Source of the DNA: Candidatus Omnitrophota bacterium
GTDB lineage: Bacteria > Omnitrophota > Gorgyraeia > Gygaellales > Profunditerraquicolaceae
Length of the DNA stretch: 41,407 bases
Reading direction: 5' to 3'
Assembly: GCA_025453395.1 (NCBI GenBank)
Contig: JALOQK010000002.1
Location: forward strand, 305,102-346,508
Under the pieces are notes generated by a model, which had not been told where the DNA came from, made no database searches, and worked only from the letters and a program-made list of their open reading frames with translations. This document shows positions 1-6,561 of this stretch, piece after piece. Each line of letters begins with the position of its first letter. Position 1 is the first letter of the stretch. Position numbers and translations under genes: made by a program.

Positions 1-502
1 CTAAAAAGAAATCCAATTCTTCAGCTAAAAACTTTTTCTTATTCTTTTTTCTGCCCAAAAATACCAAAGCCGTAAGCTCATCCCGGAAATAAGTCGGAAG
101 GCATACCTCTGCCTGAAACATCTGCATTTGGTAAGAAACATCCCGGAGCAGTTTATTCAAAGTCCTATTTTTAACGATTCTGATTTTATTCTTTATCTGG
201 TGGCAGGCGATGGCTTCGGTTTTAAAAAGCCTGCGATGGCTTAAATTGCGGAAGAATTTAATAATGGAATTGTCTGCGTCGATCCGGGCGAACCCAGCCG
301 GGATTTTTAACCCTAAGCTTCCCCGGGACACTGTTAAAACGTAAGAATCGGTATCCGTGTTATGCAGAAGTATCGCCGTGTGCGTAATCTTTACTTTTTG
401 CACCAGCATCCGCGCGATCATCTTAATCAGCGTATCCGGATGATGCACCAGGATCATATTTTTCGCGGCGATCTCAAGTTCGCGTTTATAATCGATGCGC
501 AT
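1..502 (-). CDS. GAF-like sensor protein, N-terminal part (3' end beyond window)
   Basis: An open frame starts with ATG at 502, two bases after the response-regulator stop, and runs off the left edge with about 167 codons visible. It begins MRIDYKRELEIAAKN. The first half has the alternating strand/helix look of a GAF domain: a helix with repeated Met/Ile (IKMIARMLVQ), then HTAILLHNTDTDSYVLTVSRG, a typical GAF beta-strand pair. Near the edge, AEVCLPTYFRDELTALVFLGRK resembles the last GAF strands, where such domains often say that a private display is available. The output domain (histidine kinase, GGDEF or HD-GYP) lies outside the window, so the enzymatic role cannot be named. Tight coupling to the receiver gene suggests a two-component or c-di-GMP signalling pair. 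The GAF call is by pattern only. Confidence 0.6.
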   Translation of the reverse strand, partial: MRIDYKRELEIAAKNMILVHHPDTLIKMIARMLVQKVKITHTAILLHNTDTDSYVLTVSRGSLGLKIPAGFARIDADNSIIKFFRNLSHRRLFKTEAIACHQIKNKIRIVKNRTLNKLLRDVSYQMQMFQAEVCLPTYFRDELTALVFLGRKKNKKKFLAEELDFFL

Positions 503-504
503 CT

Positions 505-867
505 TTATCCGAGCTCTTTCATGACTAACCTTTCAAGCTCATCCAGCTCAAGAGGCTTATGGATGTAATCATGCACCCCATATTCACGGCACTTCTCTAT
601 GGAACCGTCCTCTTCTGGTTTCTTGCCGGTAACCATTATTACTTTTATTCGCGTGTTCTTTTGGCGGATCTGTCTTAAGGTTTCAATGCCGTCAATGCCT
701 GACATTTTTATATCAAGAAGTATCAAATCCGGAGCGGCATTATCCAAAAGCTTAAGCGTCTCTTCTCCGCTTGAAGCGGTAGTAACATTGATTTTCCTCC
801 TGCGAAAGAAATTAGCCGCGAACTCTCTGACATCATCCTCATCATCCACGATCAATAAATTAGCCAA
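505..867 (-). CDS. single-domain response regulator (CheY-like receiver)
   Basis: The 120-residue protein is a complete receiver domain with no output domain. The acidic pair is D8/D9, the phospho-acceptor is D52 in LILLDIKMSG, the switch Thr is T80 in MVTG, and the conserved Lys is K104 in HKPLE. It would be phosphorylated by a histidine kinase and act by protein contact. The start is TTG at 867, preceded by a GGGGG run about eight bases upstream that can serve as ribosome binding site. A promoter-like sequence lies at 921-948. The downstream GAF-like gene begins two bases after the stop, so the two are probably cotranscribed and functionally linked. Confidence 0.9.
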   Translation of the reverse strand: MANLLIVDDEDDVREFAANFFRRRKINVTTASSGEETLKLLDNAAPDLILLDIKMSGIDGIETLRQIRQKNTRIKVIMVTGKKPEEDGSIEKCREYGVHDYIHKPLELDELERLVMKELG

Positions 868-920
868 TTTTTTATCCCCCAGCGTTGTATGATCCTTATG
901 TTCTATAATAAATTAAAATA

Positions 921-948
921 ATTATACCACGGAATTAAGGCTAATCAA
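921..948 (-). promoter_or_regulatory. sigma70-type promoter for the response regulator
   Basis: On the minus strand TTGATT (943-948) is followed after 16 bases by TATAAT (921-926). A TG one base before the -10 makes it an extended -10. It sits just after the etf terminator (954-991) and about 55 bases before the response-regulator start, which fits a separate transcription unit. Confidence 0.6.
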
Positions 949-953
949 TAATT

Positions 954-991
954 AAAAGGGGCGCATCTTAATATAAAGATACGCCCCTTTT
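954..991 (-). terminator. rho-independent terminator after etfA
   Basis: The arms at 976-991 and 954-969 pair over 15 of 16 positions (one C/A mismatch) around a six-base loop. The stem core is GGGGCG/CGCCCC, and a TTTT tract lies on the minus-strand 3' side. It starts about 20 bases after the etfA stop and ends the acyl-CoA dehydrogenase-etfB-etfA operon. Confidence 0.85.
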
Positions 992-1010
992 TAAAATGCC
1001 TCTTAGCCTG

Positions 1011-2213
1011 TTATTTACCTAAAATCTGTTTAAACTCTTTTGTTAAAGCCGGAACCACCTGCAAGACATCGCCAAGAATCCCGTAAGTGGCAACCTTAAA
1101 AATCGGCGCATCCGGGTCTTTGTTTATAGCGATAATTATCTTTGATGATTGCATGCCGACCAAATGCTGGATCTGCCCGGAAATCCCGCAGGCAAAGTAA
1201 ATCTTAGGGGCGACTGTCCGCCCTGTTTGCCCGACCTGATGAGAATAAGGCATCCATTCAGAATCAACCGCGGCACGTGAAGAGCCGACTGCCGCGCCTA
1301 TTACGTGGGCCAAATCTTCTAAAATCTTAAAATTTTCTTTTGAACCCATGCCTCTGCCGCCTGAAACAATAATATCGGCTTCGGCTATATTCACCAAAGA
1401 CTCTACTTCTTCAACTATATCAAGAAGATTTGTGCGGGAAAAATAATCGCTTATTTCAAATTTCTCGCGGATGATCTTTCCTTTTCTATGTTTGTCCGCG
1501 GGAATAGGCTGCATGACTTTATGCCTGACCGTGGCCATTTGCGGGCGATAGTTAGGCGAAATAATCGTAGCCATAATGTTCCCGCCAAAAGCGGGGCGAG
1601 TCTGTAAAAGGATTTTTTTATCCGGGTCAATATCAAGCCCGGTGCAATCAGCAGTAAGTCCGGCCTTGATATTAATGGCAACTCTTGCTATTAGCGACCT
1701 TCCTATGGCGGTAGCCCCGCACAAAAGTATTTCTGGTTTATATTTTTGAATTAATTTTACCAAAATATTGGTATAAGGTTCATCCTGAAAATTAGCGATT
1801 TCAGGGGCCTCTACCAAATAAACAACATCTGCGCCGCGCGCAATAACCTCATCTATTTCACCCTCCAGCTTATCCCCAATAAAAACCGCCCCCACCTGAC
1901 AGTCTAATTTTTTTGCTAATTCAGAAGCCTTTCCCAATAATTCAAAGGCAATGGACTGGACTTTGCCTTTTTTCTGCTCAATGAAAACCCATACCCCTTT
2001 ATAATCTTTGATATCCGGCAATACGCAGACAGGGGCAGATTTTTTAATTTCAATAGCCTTAAATTTACAGGCATCAACACAGGCGCCGCAGATATTGCAC
2101 TTATTAAAATCAATAACTGCCTTTTTATCCGTAACCGTTATGGCCCCAAAAGGGCAAACCTTAACGCATAACGTGCAACCAGTGCATTTTTCCTTAATAA
2201 GATGAATTGACAT
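1011..2213 (-). CDS. etfA: electron transfer flavoprotein alpha subunit with N-terminal 2[4Fe-4S] ferredoxin domain
   Basis: The protein has 400 residues. Residues 1-57 form a ferredoxin module with two complete cluster motifs: C10, C13, C16, C20 and C39, C42, C45, C49. The EtfA domain follows. Its C-terminal FAD-binding part carries GGRGMGSKENF, SHQVGQTGRTVAPK, ACGISGQIQHLVGM and INKDPDAPIF, all hallmark EtfA motifs. Fused ferredoxin domains are known in EtfA proteins of flavin-based electron-bifurcating complexes such as caffeyl-CoA reductase (CarE) and the bifurcating lactate dehydrogenase, where they pass electrons to ferredoxin. Its start is two bases after the etfB stop, and it is the last gene of the operon. 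Bifurcation is inferred from family and architecture. The substrate of the partner dehydrogenase is unknown. Confidence 0.93.
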   Translation of the reverse strand: MSIHLIKEKCTGCTLCVKVCPFGAITVTDKKAVIDFNKCNICGACVDACKFKAIEIKKSAPVCVLPDIKDYKGVWVFIEQKKGKVQSIAFELLGKASELAKKLDCQVGAVFIGDKLEGEIDEVIARGADVVYLVEAPEIANFQDEPYTNILVKLIQKYKPEILLCGATAIGRSLIARVAINIKAGLTADCTGLDIDPDKKILLQTRPAFGGNIMATIISPNYRPQMATVRHKVMQPIPADKHRKGKIIREKFEISDYFSRTNLLDIVEEVESLVNIAEADIIVSGGRGMGSKENFKILEDLAHVIGAAVGSSRAAVDSEWMPYSHQVGQTGRTVAPKIYFACGISGQIQHLVGMQSSKIIIAINKDPDAPIFKVATYGILGDVLQVVPALTKEFKQILGK

Positions 2214-2215
2214 GG

Positions 2216-2998
2216 TTATTTGACCTCATCTTTGATGAGCATTACTAACTCTTTTGCAATTTCCGGGGTTTCTCCCTGCAGTATCTGTCCGCCTGCTCTT
2301 GGCGTGGGCGTGAATATTTTTACAACCTGCGTAGGAGAGCCGCACAAGCCGATATTTTGCGCATCAAGGGCTAATTCTTTTTGAGTTAACAGATTAATTT
2401 TAGCGCTTTTTGCCCTCATCATCCCTTTTAGAGAAGCAAGCCTGGGCTGGTTGATTTCTTTGACTACGGTAATTAACGCTGGAAGCGGAGTTTGAATTAC
2501 TTCATAACCCTCTTCCATCATTCTTTCCACCCGCAGGGATTTATCTTTTATTTCCTCAATTTTCTTAACATAGGTTACCTGCGGAATATTTAAGTGCGCG
2601 GCTATTCCGGGGCCGACCTGCGCGGTATCCCCATCAGATGCCTGCTTGCCGCAAATAATAAGATCAAACTCCCCCATTTTCTTTATTGCCCCGGCCAAGG
2701 TATAGCTTGTTGCCCAGGTATCGCTTCCGGCAAAGGCACGGTCACAAATCAAATAACCCTCATCCGCGCCCAAAGAAATAGCCTCTTTAAGCGCGCTTTC
2801 TGCCTGAGCAGGCCCCATAGTAAGGACTAAGACTTTGCCGTTTGTTTTTTCTTTTAAGCGGATCGCTTCTTCAATAGCGTACATATCAAAGGGGTTAATT
2901 ATAGACTTAACCCCCTCGCGAATTAAAGTATTGGTTTCCGGATTGATCCTGACTTCAGTTGTCTCCGGAACCTGTTTTATGCAGACAATTATGTTCAT
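2216..2998 (-). CDS. etfB: electron transfer flavoprotein beta subunit
   Basis: The 260-residue protein shows the EtfB fold from the start: MNIIVCIKQVPET, then NPFDMYAIEEAIRLKE and LTMGPAQAESALKEAISLGADEG. IICGKQASDGDTAQVGP and VIQTPLPALITVVKEINQPR are also typical of EtfB. The subunit binds the nucleotide (AMP, or NAD plus a bifurcating FAD in bifurcating members). The start ATG overlaps the stop of the acyl-CoA dehydrogenase gene by four bases (ATGA), and etfA follows after two bases, so the three proteins should be made together. The long N-terminal loop and the presence of a ferredoxin-fused EtfA favour the bifurcating class, but this was not tested by alignment. Confidence 0.95.
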   Translation of the reverse strand: MNIIVCIKQVPETTEVRINPETNTLIREGVKSIINPFDMYAIEEAIRLKEKTNGKVLVLTMGPAQAESALKEAISLGADEGYLICDRAFAGSDTWATSYTLAGAIKKMGEFDLIICGKQASDGDTAQVGPGIAAHLNIPQVTYVKKIEEIKDKSLRVERMMEEGYEVIQTPLPALITVVKEINQPRLASLKGMMRAKSAKINLLTQKELALDAQNIGLCGSPTQVVKIFTPTPRAGGQILQGETPEIAKELVMLIKDEVK

Positions 2999-4146
2999 TT
3001 ACCTAATTCCTTAATTATCTGCAGGCCTATGATATTTCTTTGGATCTGGTTTGTTCCTTCATAGATCTGGGTAATCTTAGCATCCCTAACATATTTCTCA
3101 ATCGGATAATCTTTCATATAGCCATAGCCGCCAAAGATCTGCATGGCATCTAATGATACCTTCATTGCCACGTCTGACGCGTACATCTTGGCCATAGCTG
3201 ATTCCTTGGAAACATCAGTCTTTCCGGCATCAACCATCCGGGCGCAGGCATAAATTAATGCGCGCGCGGCTTCAATCTCAGTAGCCATGTCGGCAATCAT
3301 CCATTGAATCCCTTGAAAAGAAGATATGGATTTACCAAATTGATGGCGCTGCTTGGCGTATTTAACCGCTAAATCCAAAGACCCTTGGGCTATGCCTAAG
3401 GCCTGGGCTGCTACGCCCGGACGCGACATATCAAAGGTTTTCATGGTTACAATAAAACCCATGCCTTCGCGGGATAATAAATTCTCCTTTGGCAGCTTGC
3501 AATCGGTAAAAACAAGCTCGCGGGTTGAAGAAGCGCGAATACCGAATTTGTCTTCTTTTTTGCCAAAGCTAAAGCCTTTCATGCCCTTTTCTACTATAAA
3601 TGCGGACGCGCCCCTTGCCCCTTTATTTTTATCGGTCATGGCAATAACTACATAGGTTTCCGCGTCCCCGCCGTTGGTGATAAAATGCTTTAAGCCGTTA
3701 AGAATATAGTAATCACCCTCTTTTTTAGCGGTAGTTTTAATCGCCGAGGCGTCTGACCCGGCTTCAGGCTCGGTTACAGCAAACGCTGCCACTTTCTTGC
3801 CTGATGCTAGATCTGGAAGGTATTTTTGCTTTTGCGCGTCATTTCCGAAAAGAACGATTGGAAAAGTCCCCAGGGCTGATGCCGCGTAGCAAACCGCGAT
3901 ACCCCCGCAGGCGCGGGACAACTCTTCTGTGGCAAGGCATAGATTAGTTACGCTAATGCCCATGCCGCCGTATTGCTCCGGGATAAATAAACCGAATAAC
4001 CCGCCCTCGCCAATAACTTTAATGACCTCCCACGGGTATTCTTCGGATTGGTCATATTTTGCGGCTACAGGCTTAATTCTCTCCTGGGCGATTTTTCTTG
4101 CCAGTTCCTGCACCATATTTTGCTCTTCAGAAAACAAATAATCCAT
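2995..4146 (-). CDS. acyl-CoA dehydrogenase (butyryl-CoA dehydrogenase-like)
   Basis: At 383 residues this is the normal length of short-chain acyl-CoA dehydrogenases. The FAD/substrate signature AFAVTEPEAGSDASAIKTTA is present, with a C-terminal helix containing IFGGYGYMKDYPIEKYVRDA. The catalytic-base position is filled by E363 in YEGTNQIQRNI, as in butyryl-CoA dehydrogenase. The enzyme oxidises or reduces the alpha-beta bond of an acyl-CoA and exchanges electrons with Etf. An AGGGAGGT ribosome binding site lies at 4153-4160, before ATG at 4146. The gene heads the acd-etfB-etfA operon. Beta-oxidation, butyrate-type fermentation and an enoyl-CoA respiratory reductase remain possible. No thiolase, crotonase or CoA-transferase is nearby to decide. 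Confidence 0.93.
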   Translation of the reverse strand: MDYLFSEEQNMVQELARKIAQERIKPVAAKYDQSEEYPWEVIKVIGEGGLFGLFIPEQYGGMGISVTNLCLATEELSRACGGIAVCYAASALGTFPIVLFGNDAQKQKYLPDLASGKKVAAFAVTEPEAGSDASAIKTTAKKEGDYYILNGLKHFITNGGDAETYVVIAMTDKNKGARGASAFIVEKGMKGFSFGKKEDKFGIRASSTRELVFTDCKLPKENLLSREGMGFIVTMKTFDMSRPGVAAQALGIAQGSLDLAVKYAKQRHQFGKSISSFQGIQWMIADMATEIEAARALIYACARMVDAGKTDVSKESAMAKMYASDVAMKVSLDAMQIFGGYGYMKDYPIEKYVRDAKITQIYEGTNQIQRNIIGLQIIKELGK

Positions 4147-4165
4147 GTAATTACCTCCCTAAACT

Positions 4166-4181
4166 TGCCTGCCGGCAGGCA
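4166..4181. repeat. 16-bp perfect palindrome TGCCTGCCGGCAGGCA
   Basis: A perfect 16-bp palindrome lies between the predicted promoter and ribosome binding site of the acyl-CoA dehydrogenase operon. In RNA it would form a six-base-pair stem with a CCGG loop. It was seen once in this window. It is GC-rich in an AT-rich surrounding, like small dispersed palindromes found in many bacterial genomes. Confidence 0.6.
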
Positions 4182-4206
4182 GGGTTAAAAGCTTCCAAAG
4201 GCGAGT

Positions 4207-4235
4207 ATATTACTATAAATACGCCTATTTTGCAA
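4207..4235 (-). promoter_or_regulatory. probable promoter of acd-etfB-etfA
   Basis: TTGCAA (4230-4235) and TAATAT (4207-4212) are separated by 17 bases, each matching four of six consensus positions. The -35 lies over the end of the upstream GNAT gene. The predicted leader of about 55 bases contains the 4166-4181 palindrome. Confidence 0.4.
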
Positions 4236-4680
4236 TATTTTTTATAAGGGCTGTTTCCTGACAATTGGGGAATTTCGGGCAGTTAATACACTCCGCCCAG
4301 ATTTTATGCGGAAGAAGGCTGTGTTTAATCTGCTTAAACCCAAGTTTCTTAAAATACCCGGCGCGATAAGTAAGCACAAATACTTTTTTAGAGCCTAATC
4401 CTGCGGCCTCTTTGATGCACGACTGAATTAAAAGCCTGCCAATGCCTTTGCCCTGAAACTTTGCATCTACCGCAAGGCACTTGATTTCAGCTAAATTGTC
4501 CCATGAAATATGCAAAGCCGCGCACCCGATAATCTTTCTAGACTCTTCACAAACCCAAAAATCACGGATATTCTCATATAACTCATTAAGCGACCGGGCA
4601 AGCATAAGATCTTTAGCGGCAAAAGAATTAATAAGCGCTTGGATTTGTTTTATATCCTTAATTACGGCCTTGCGGATCAT
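4225..4680 (-). CDS. GNAT N-acetyltransferase, ArgA-like (COG1246 type)
   Basis: This is a 151-residue single-domain GNAT protein. The acetyl-CoA pyrophosphate loop is QGKGIGR at 76-82, after the beta-4 strand LAEIKCLAVD. The C-terminus has LPHKIWAECINCPKFPNCQETAL, with C131, C134 and C140. This Trp/Cys tail is typical of short N-acetylglutamate synthase-like GNATs. The likely reaction is transfer of acetyl from acetyl-CoA to an amino acid, perhaps glutamate at the head of arginine synthesis. No arg genes are nearby, so the substrate is inferred. The ribosome binding site AGAGGGG lies just before ATG at 4680, eight bases after the glgC stop. Confidence 0.75.
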   Translation of the reverse strand: MIRKAVIKDIKQIQALINSFAAKDLMLARSLNELYENIRDFWVCEESRKIIGCAALHISWDNLAEIKCLAVDAKFQGKGIGRLLIQSCIKEAAGLGSKKVFVLTYRAGYFKKLGFKQIKHSLLPHKIWAECINCPKFPNCQETALIKNIAK

Positions 4681-4688
4681 ATACCCCT

Positions 4689-5915
4689 CTATTTTATTTC
4701 TGTTTTCTTGGCCACAACCACCAGGCCTGAATCAGTAATAGTAAAACGTTTTTTATCTTCTTCCGGGTCATAACCAATGACCATCCCGGATGGAATGGTG
4801 ACATCTTTATCAATAATCGCGCGCTTGATCTTGGCGTATCTACCCACATTAACCCCTTCCATAAGTATAGAATCAATTACCTGCGAATAGCTGTTAATGC
4901 GCACATTCGGAGACAGGATAGAGCGCTGTACCTTGCCGCCGCTTATAATACATCCTCCGGAAACAAGCGAATCAAGGGATAAACCGATCCTGCCGGTAAT
5001 TTCATCTCCGGAAAAAACCGTCTTTGCCGGAGGAAATTGCTCCTGAAAGGTCCTTATCGGCCAATCCTTGTCGTAAAGGTTAAAAACCGGGTCTACCTGG
5101 ATTAAGTCCATATTGGCTTCAAAATAAGCATCCAGGGTTCCGATATCTCTCCAGTATTTTGCCTCTTTTTTATTTTCGTCAATAAAATTATAGGCGGCAA
5201 TGCGGTATCCTTTCTTGATCATTGCCGGAATGATCTCTTTCCCGAAATCATGGCCTGAAGCATTTTTTTTGGCGTCTTCCACCAGCTCATCGCGCAATAC
5301 CTGGTTTTTAAAAACGTAAATTCCCATAGAAGCATAGATCTTATCATTATCTGCCGGCAAAGTCCTTGGCTTATGGGGCTTTTCTTCAAAACTTCTGACT
5401 CTGCCCATAGCATCAACTTCAATTACCCCGAAATGCAAAGATTTTTCTTTATCCACCTCCACCACCCCGATAGTTAAATCCGCGTCCACCTCGCGGTGAT
5501 AATCTATCAGAGTATAATAGTTCATCTTGTAAACATGATCGCCGGCCAGGATCAAAACCTCATCGGGACTATCCATATCCAAGGCATAAAGATTTTGATA
5601 AATGGCATCGGCTGTTCCCAAATACCAAGTATTCCCTACTCTTTGCTGCGCGGGCAATAACTCAATAAACTGGTCTAATTCTGATGGAAGGATATTCCAT
5701 CCCAAGCGGATATGCCTTTGCAAAGAAGCTGATTTATATTGAGTTAAGACATAGATCCTGCGCAGGCCGGAATTTATGCAATTGCTTAAAGTAAAATCTA
5801 TGATCCTGTATATGCCGCCAAAAGGCACTGCCGGCTTAGTTCTGTCTTTAGTCAAAGGCCAAAGCCGCTCGCCTTTTCCTCCAGCCATAATAAAAGTTAA
5901 AACTTTCTTCATCAT
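4689..5915 (-). CDS. glgC: glucose-1-phosphate adenylyltransferase (ADP-glucose pyrophosphorylase)
   Basis: At 408 residues this is close to the bacterial GlgC length. The N-terminal nucleotidyltransferase signature AGGKGERLWPLTKDRTKP (residues 11-28) is followed by FGGIYRIIDFTLSNCINSGLR. TQYKSASLQRHI and the sugar-phosphate loop LAGDHVYKMNY are GlgC-specific. The C-terminal third is a left-handed beta-helix (VSGGCIISGGKVQRSILSPNVRI, INSYSQVIDSILMEGVNVG). It makes ADP-glucose from ATP and glucose-1-phosphate for glycogen synthesis. The start overlaps the MarC gene stop by four bases. No glycogen synthase or branching enzyme is in the window, so those steps must be encoded elsewhere. Confidence 0.93.
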   Translation of the reverse strand: MMKKVLTFIMAGGKGERLWPLTKDRTKPAVPFGGIYRIIDFTLSNCINSGLRRIYVLTQYKSASLQRHIRLGWNILPSELDQFIELLPAQQRVGNTWYLGTADAIYQNLYALDMDSPDEVLILAGDHVYKMNYYTLIDYHREVDADLTIGVVEVDKEKSLHFGVIEVDAMGRVRSFEEKPHKPRTLPADNDKIYASMGIYVFKNQVLRDELVEDAKKNASGHDFGKEIIPAMIKKGYRIAAYNFIDENKKEAKYWRDIGTLDAYFEANMDLIQVDPVFNLYDKDWPIRTFQEQFPPAKTVFSGDEITGRIGLSLDSLVSGGCIISGGKVQRSILSPNVRINSYSQVIDSILMEGVNVGRYAKIKRAIIDKDVTIPSGMVIGYDPEEDKKRFTITDSGLVVVAKKTEIK

Positions 5916-6505
5916 AATATAACCCCGAATCCTTTGCGTACCATCATTACCCCAATTGCGGCAAGTAAAATATACATTATCTTAGAAAAAGCCCTTGCCC
6001 CATTTATGCCGATAGACTTGATTATCACCTCTGATTTAGCTAATGTCAGCCAGACAAAAAGCATATTTATAACCAAACAAACAAGTGTCGGCCAAAAGCC
6101 ATGGCTGTCCAACATCATTAAGGTGGTAGTTAAAACTGCCGGGCCGGTAATAAGAGGTGTCCCCAAAGGAAATACCCCCACATCTTTATCGCTTCCTTCG
6201 GAAGAAAAGCTTTTCTTTGCTCCCGGCAAAAGAAGCCGCACCGATATAATAAATAACAGCGCCCCTCCGGCTATTTGAAAATCCGGGATAGTTATGCCTA
6301 ATACCCTAAGAATAAGTTTACCCAAGAGCATAAACAAAATCGCCATAGCTGCCGCAGTAGTCACGGATTCAGCGATAGCCTTTTGCTTTTGCTTCTTATT
6401 GGCGCCTTCGATCAAAGACACAAATATGGGAATATTGCCTATGGCATCTACCGCCACAAACAATGGTATAAAGCTTAATATATAGGGCTCTAAGCGCTCA
6501 AACAT
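5912..6505 (-). CDS. MarC family integral membrane protein
   Basis: The 197-residue protein has about six hydrophobic segments. The family motif FVAVDAIGNIPIFVSLIEG is near the N-terminus, and FPLGTPLITGPAVLTTTLMM in the second half is strongly characteristic of the MarC/UPF0056 family. It sits in the inner membrane. Members were once linked to antibiotic resistance, and their transport role is unsettled. The stop overlaps glgC by four bases. No ribosome binding site precedes ATG at 6505, and a TATAAT lies only eight bases upstream, so one transcript could be almost leaderless. No alternative Met lies near the N-terminus. Confidence 0.9.
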   Translation of the reverse strand: MFERLEPYILSFIPLFVAVDAIGNIPIFVSLIEGANKKQKQKAIAESVTTAAAMAILFMLLGKLILRVLGITIPDFQIAGGALLFIISVRLLLPGAKKSFSSEGSDKDVGVFPLGTPLITGPAVLTTTLMMLDSHGFWPTLVCLVINMLFVWLTLAKSEVIIKSIGINGARAFSKIMYILLAAIGVMMVRKGFGVIL

Positions 6506-6513
6506 ATAGTAGT

Positions 6514-6542
6514 ATTATAGTTAACGTTTATTAAAATGCAAA
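6514..6542 (-). promoter_or_regulatory. candidate promoter(s) upstream of the MarC gene
   Basis: A TATAAT hexamer lies at 6514-6519, with TTTGCA at 6537-6542 after a 17-base spacer. A second TATAAT lies farther upstream at 6547-6552 without a good -35. The first would place the transcription start within about two bases of ATG 6505; the second would give a leader near 35 bases. Confidence 0.45.
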
Positions 6543-6561
6543 TACAATTATAGGCGGGATT

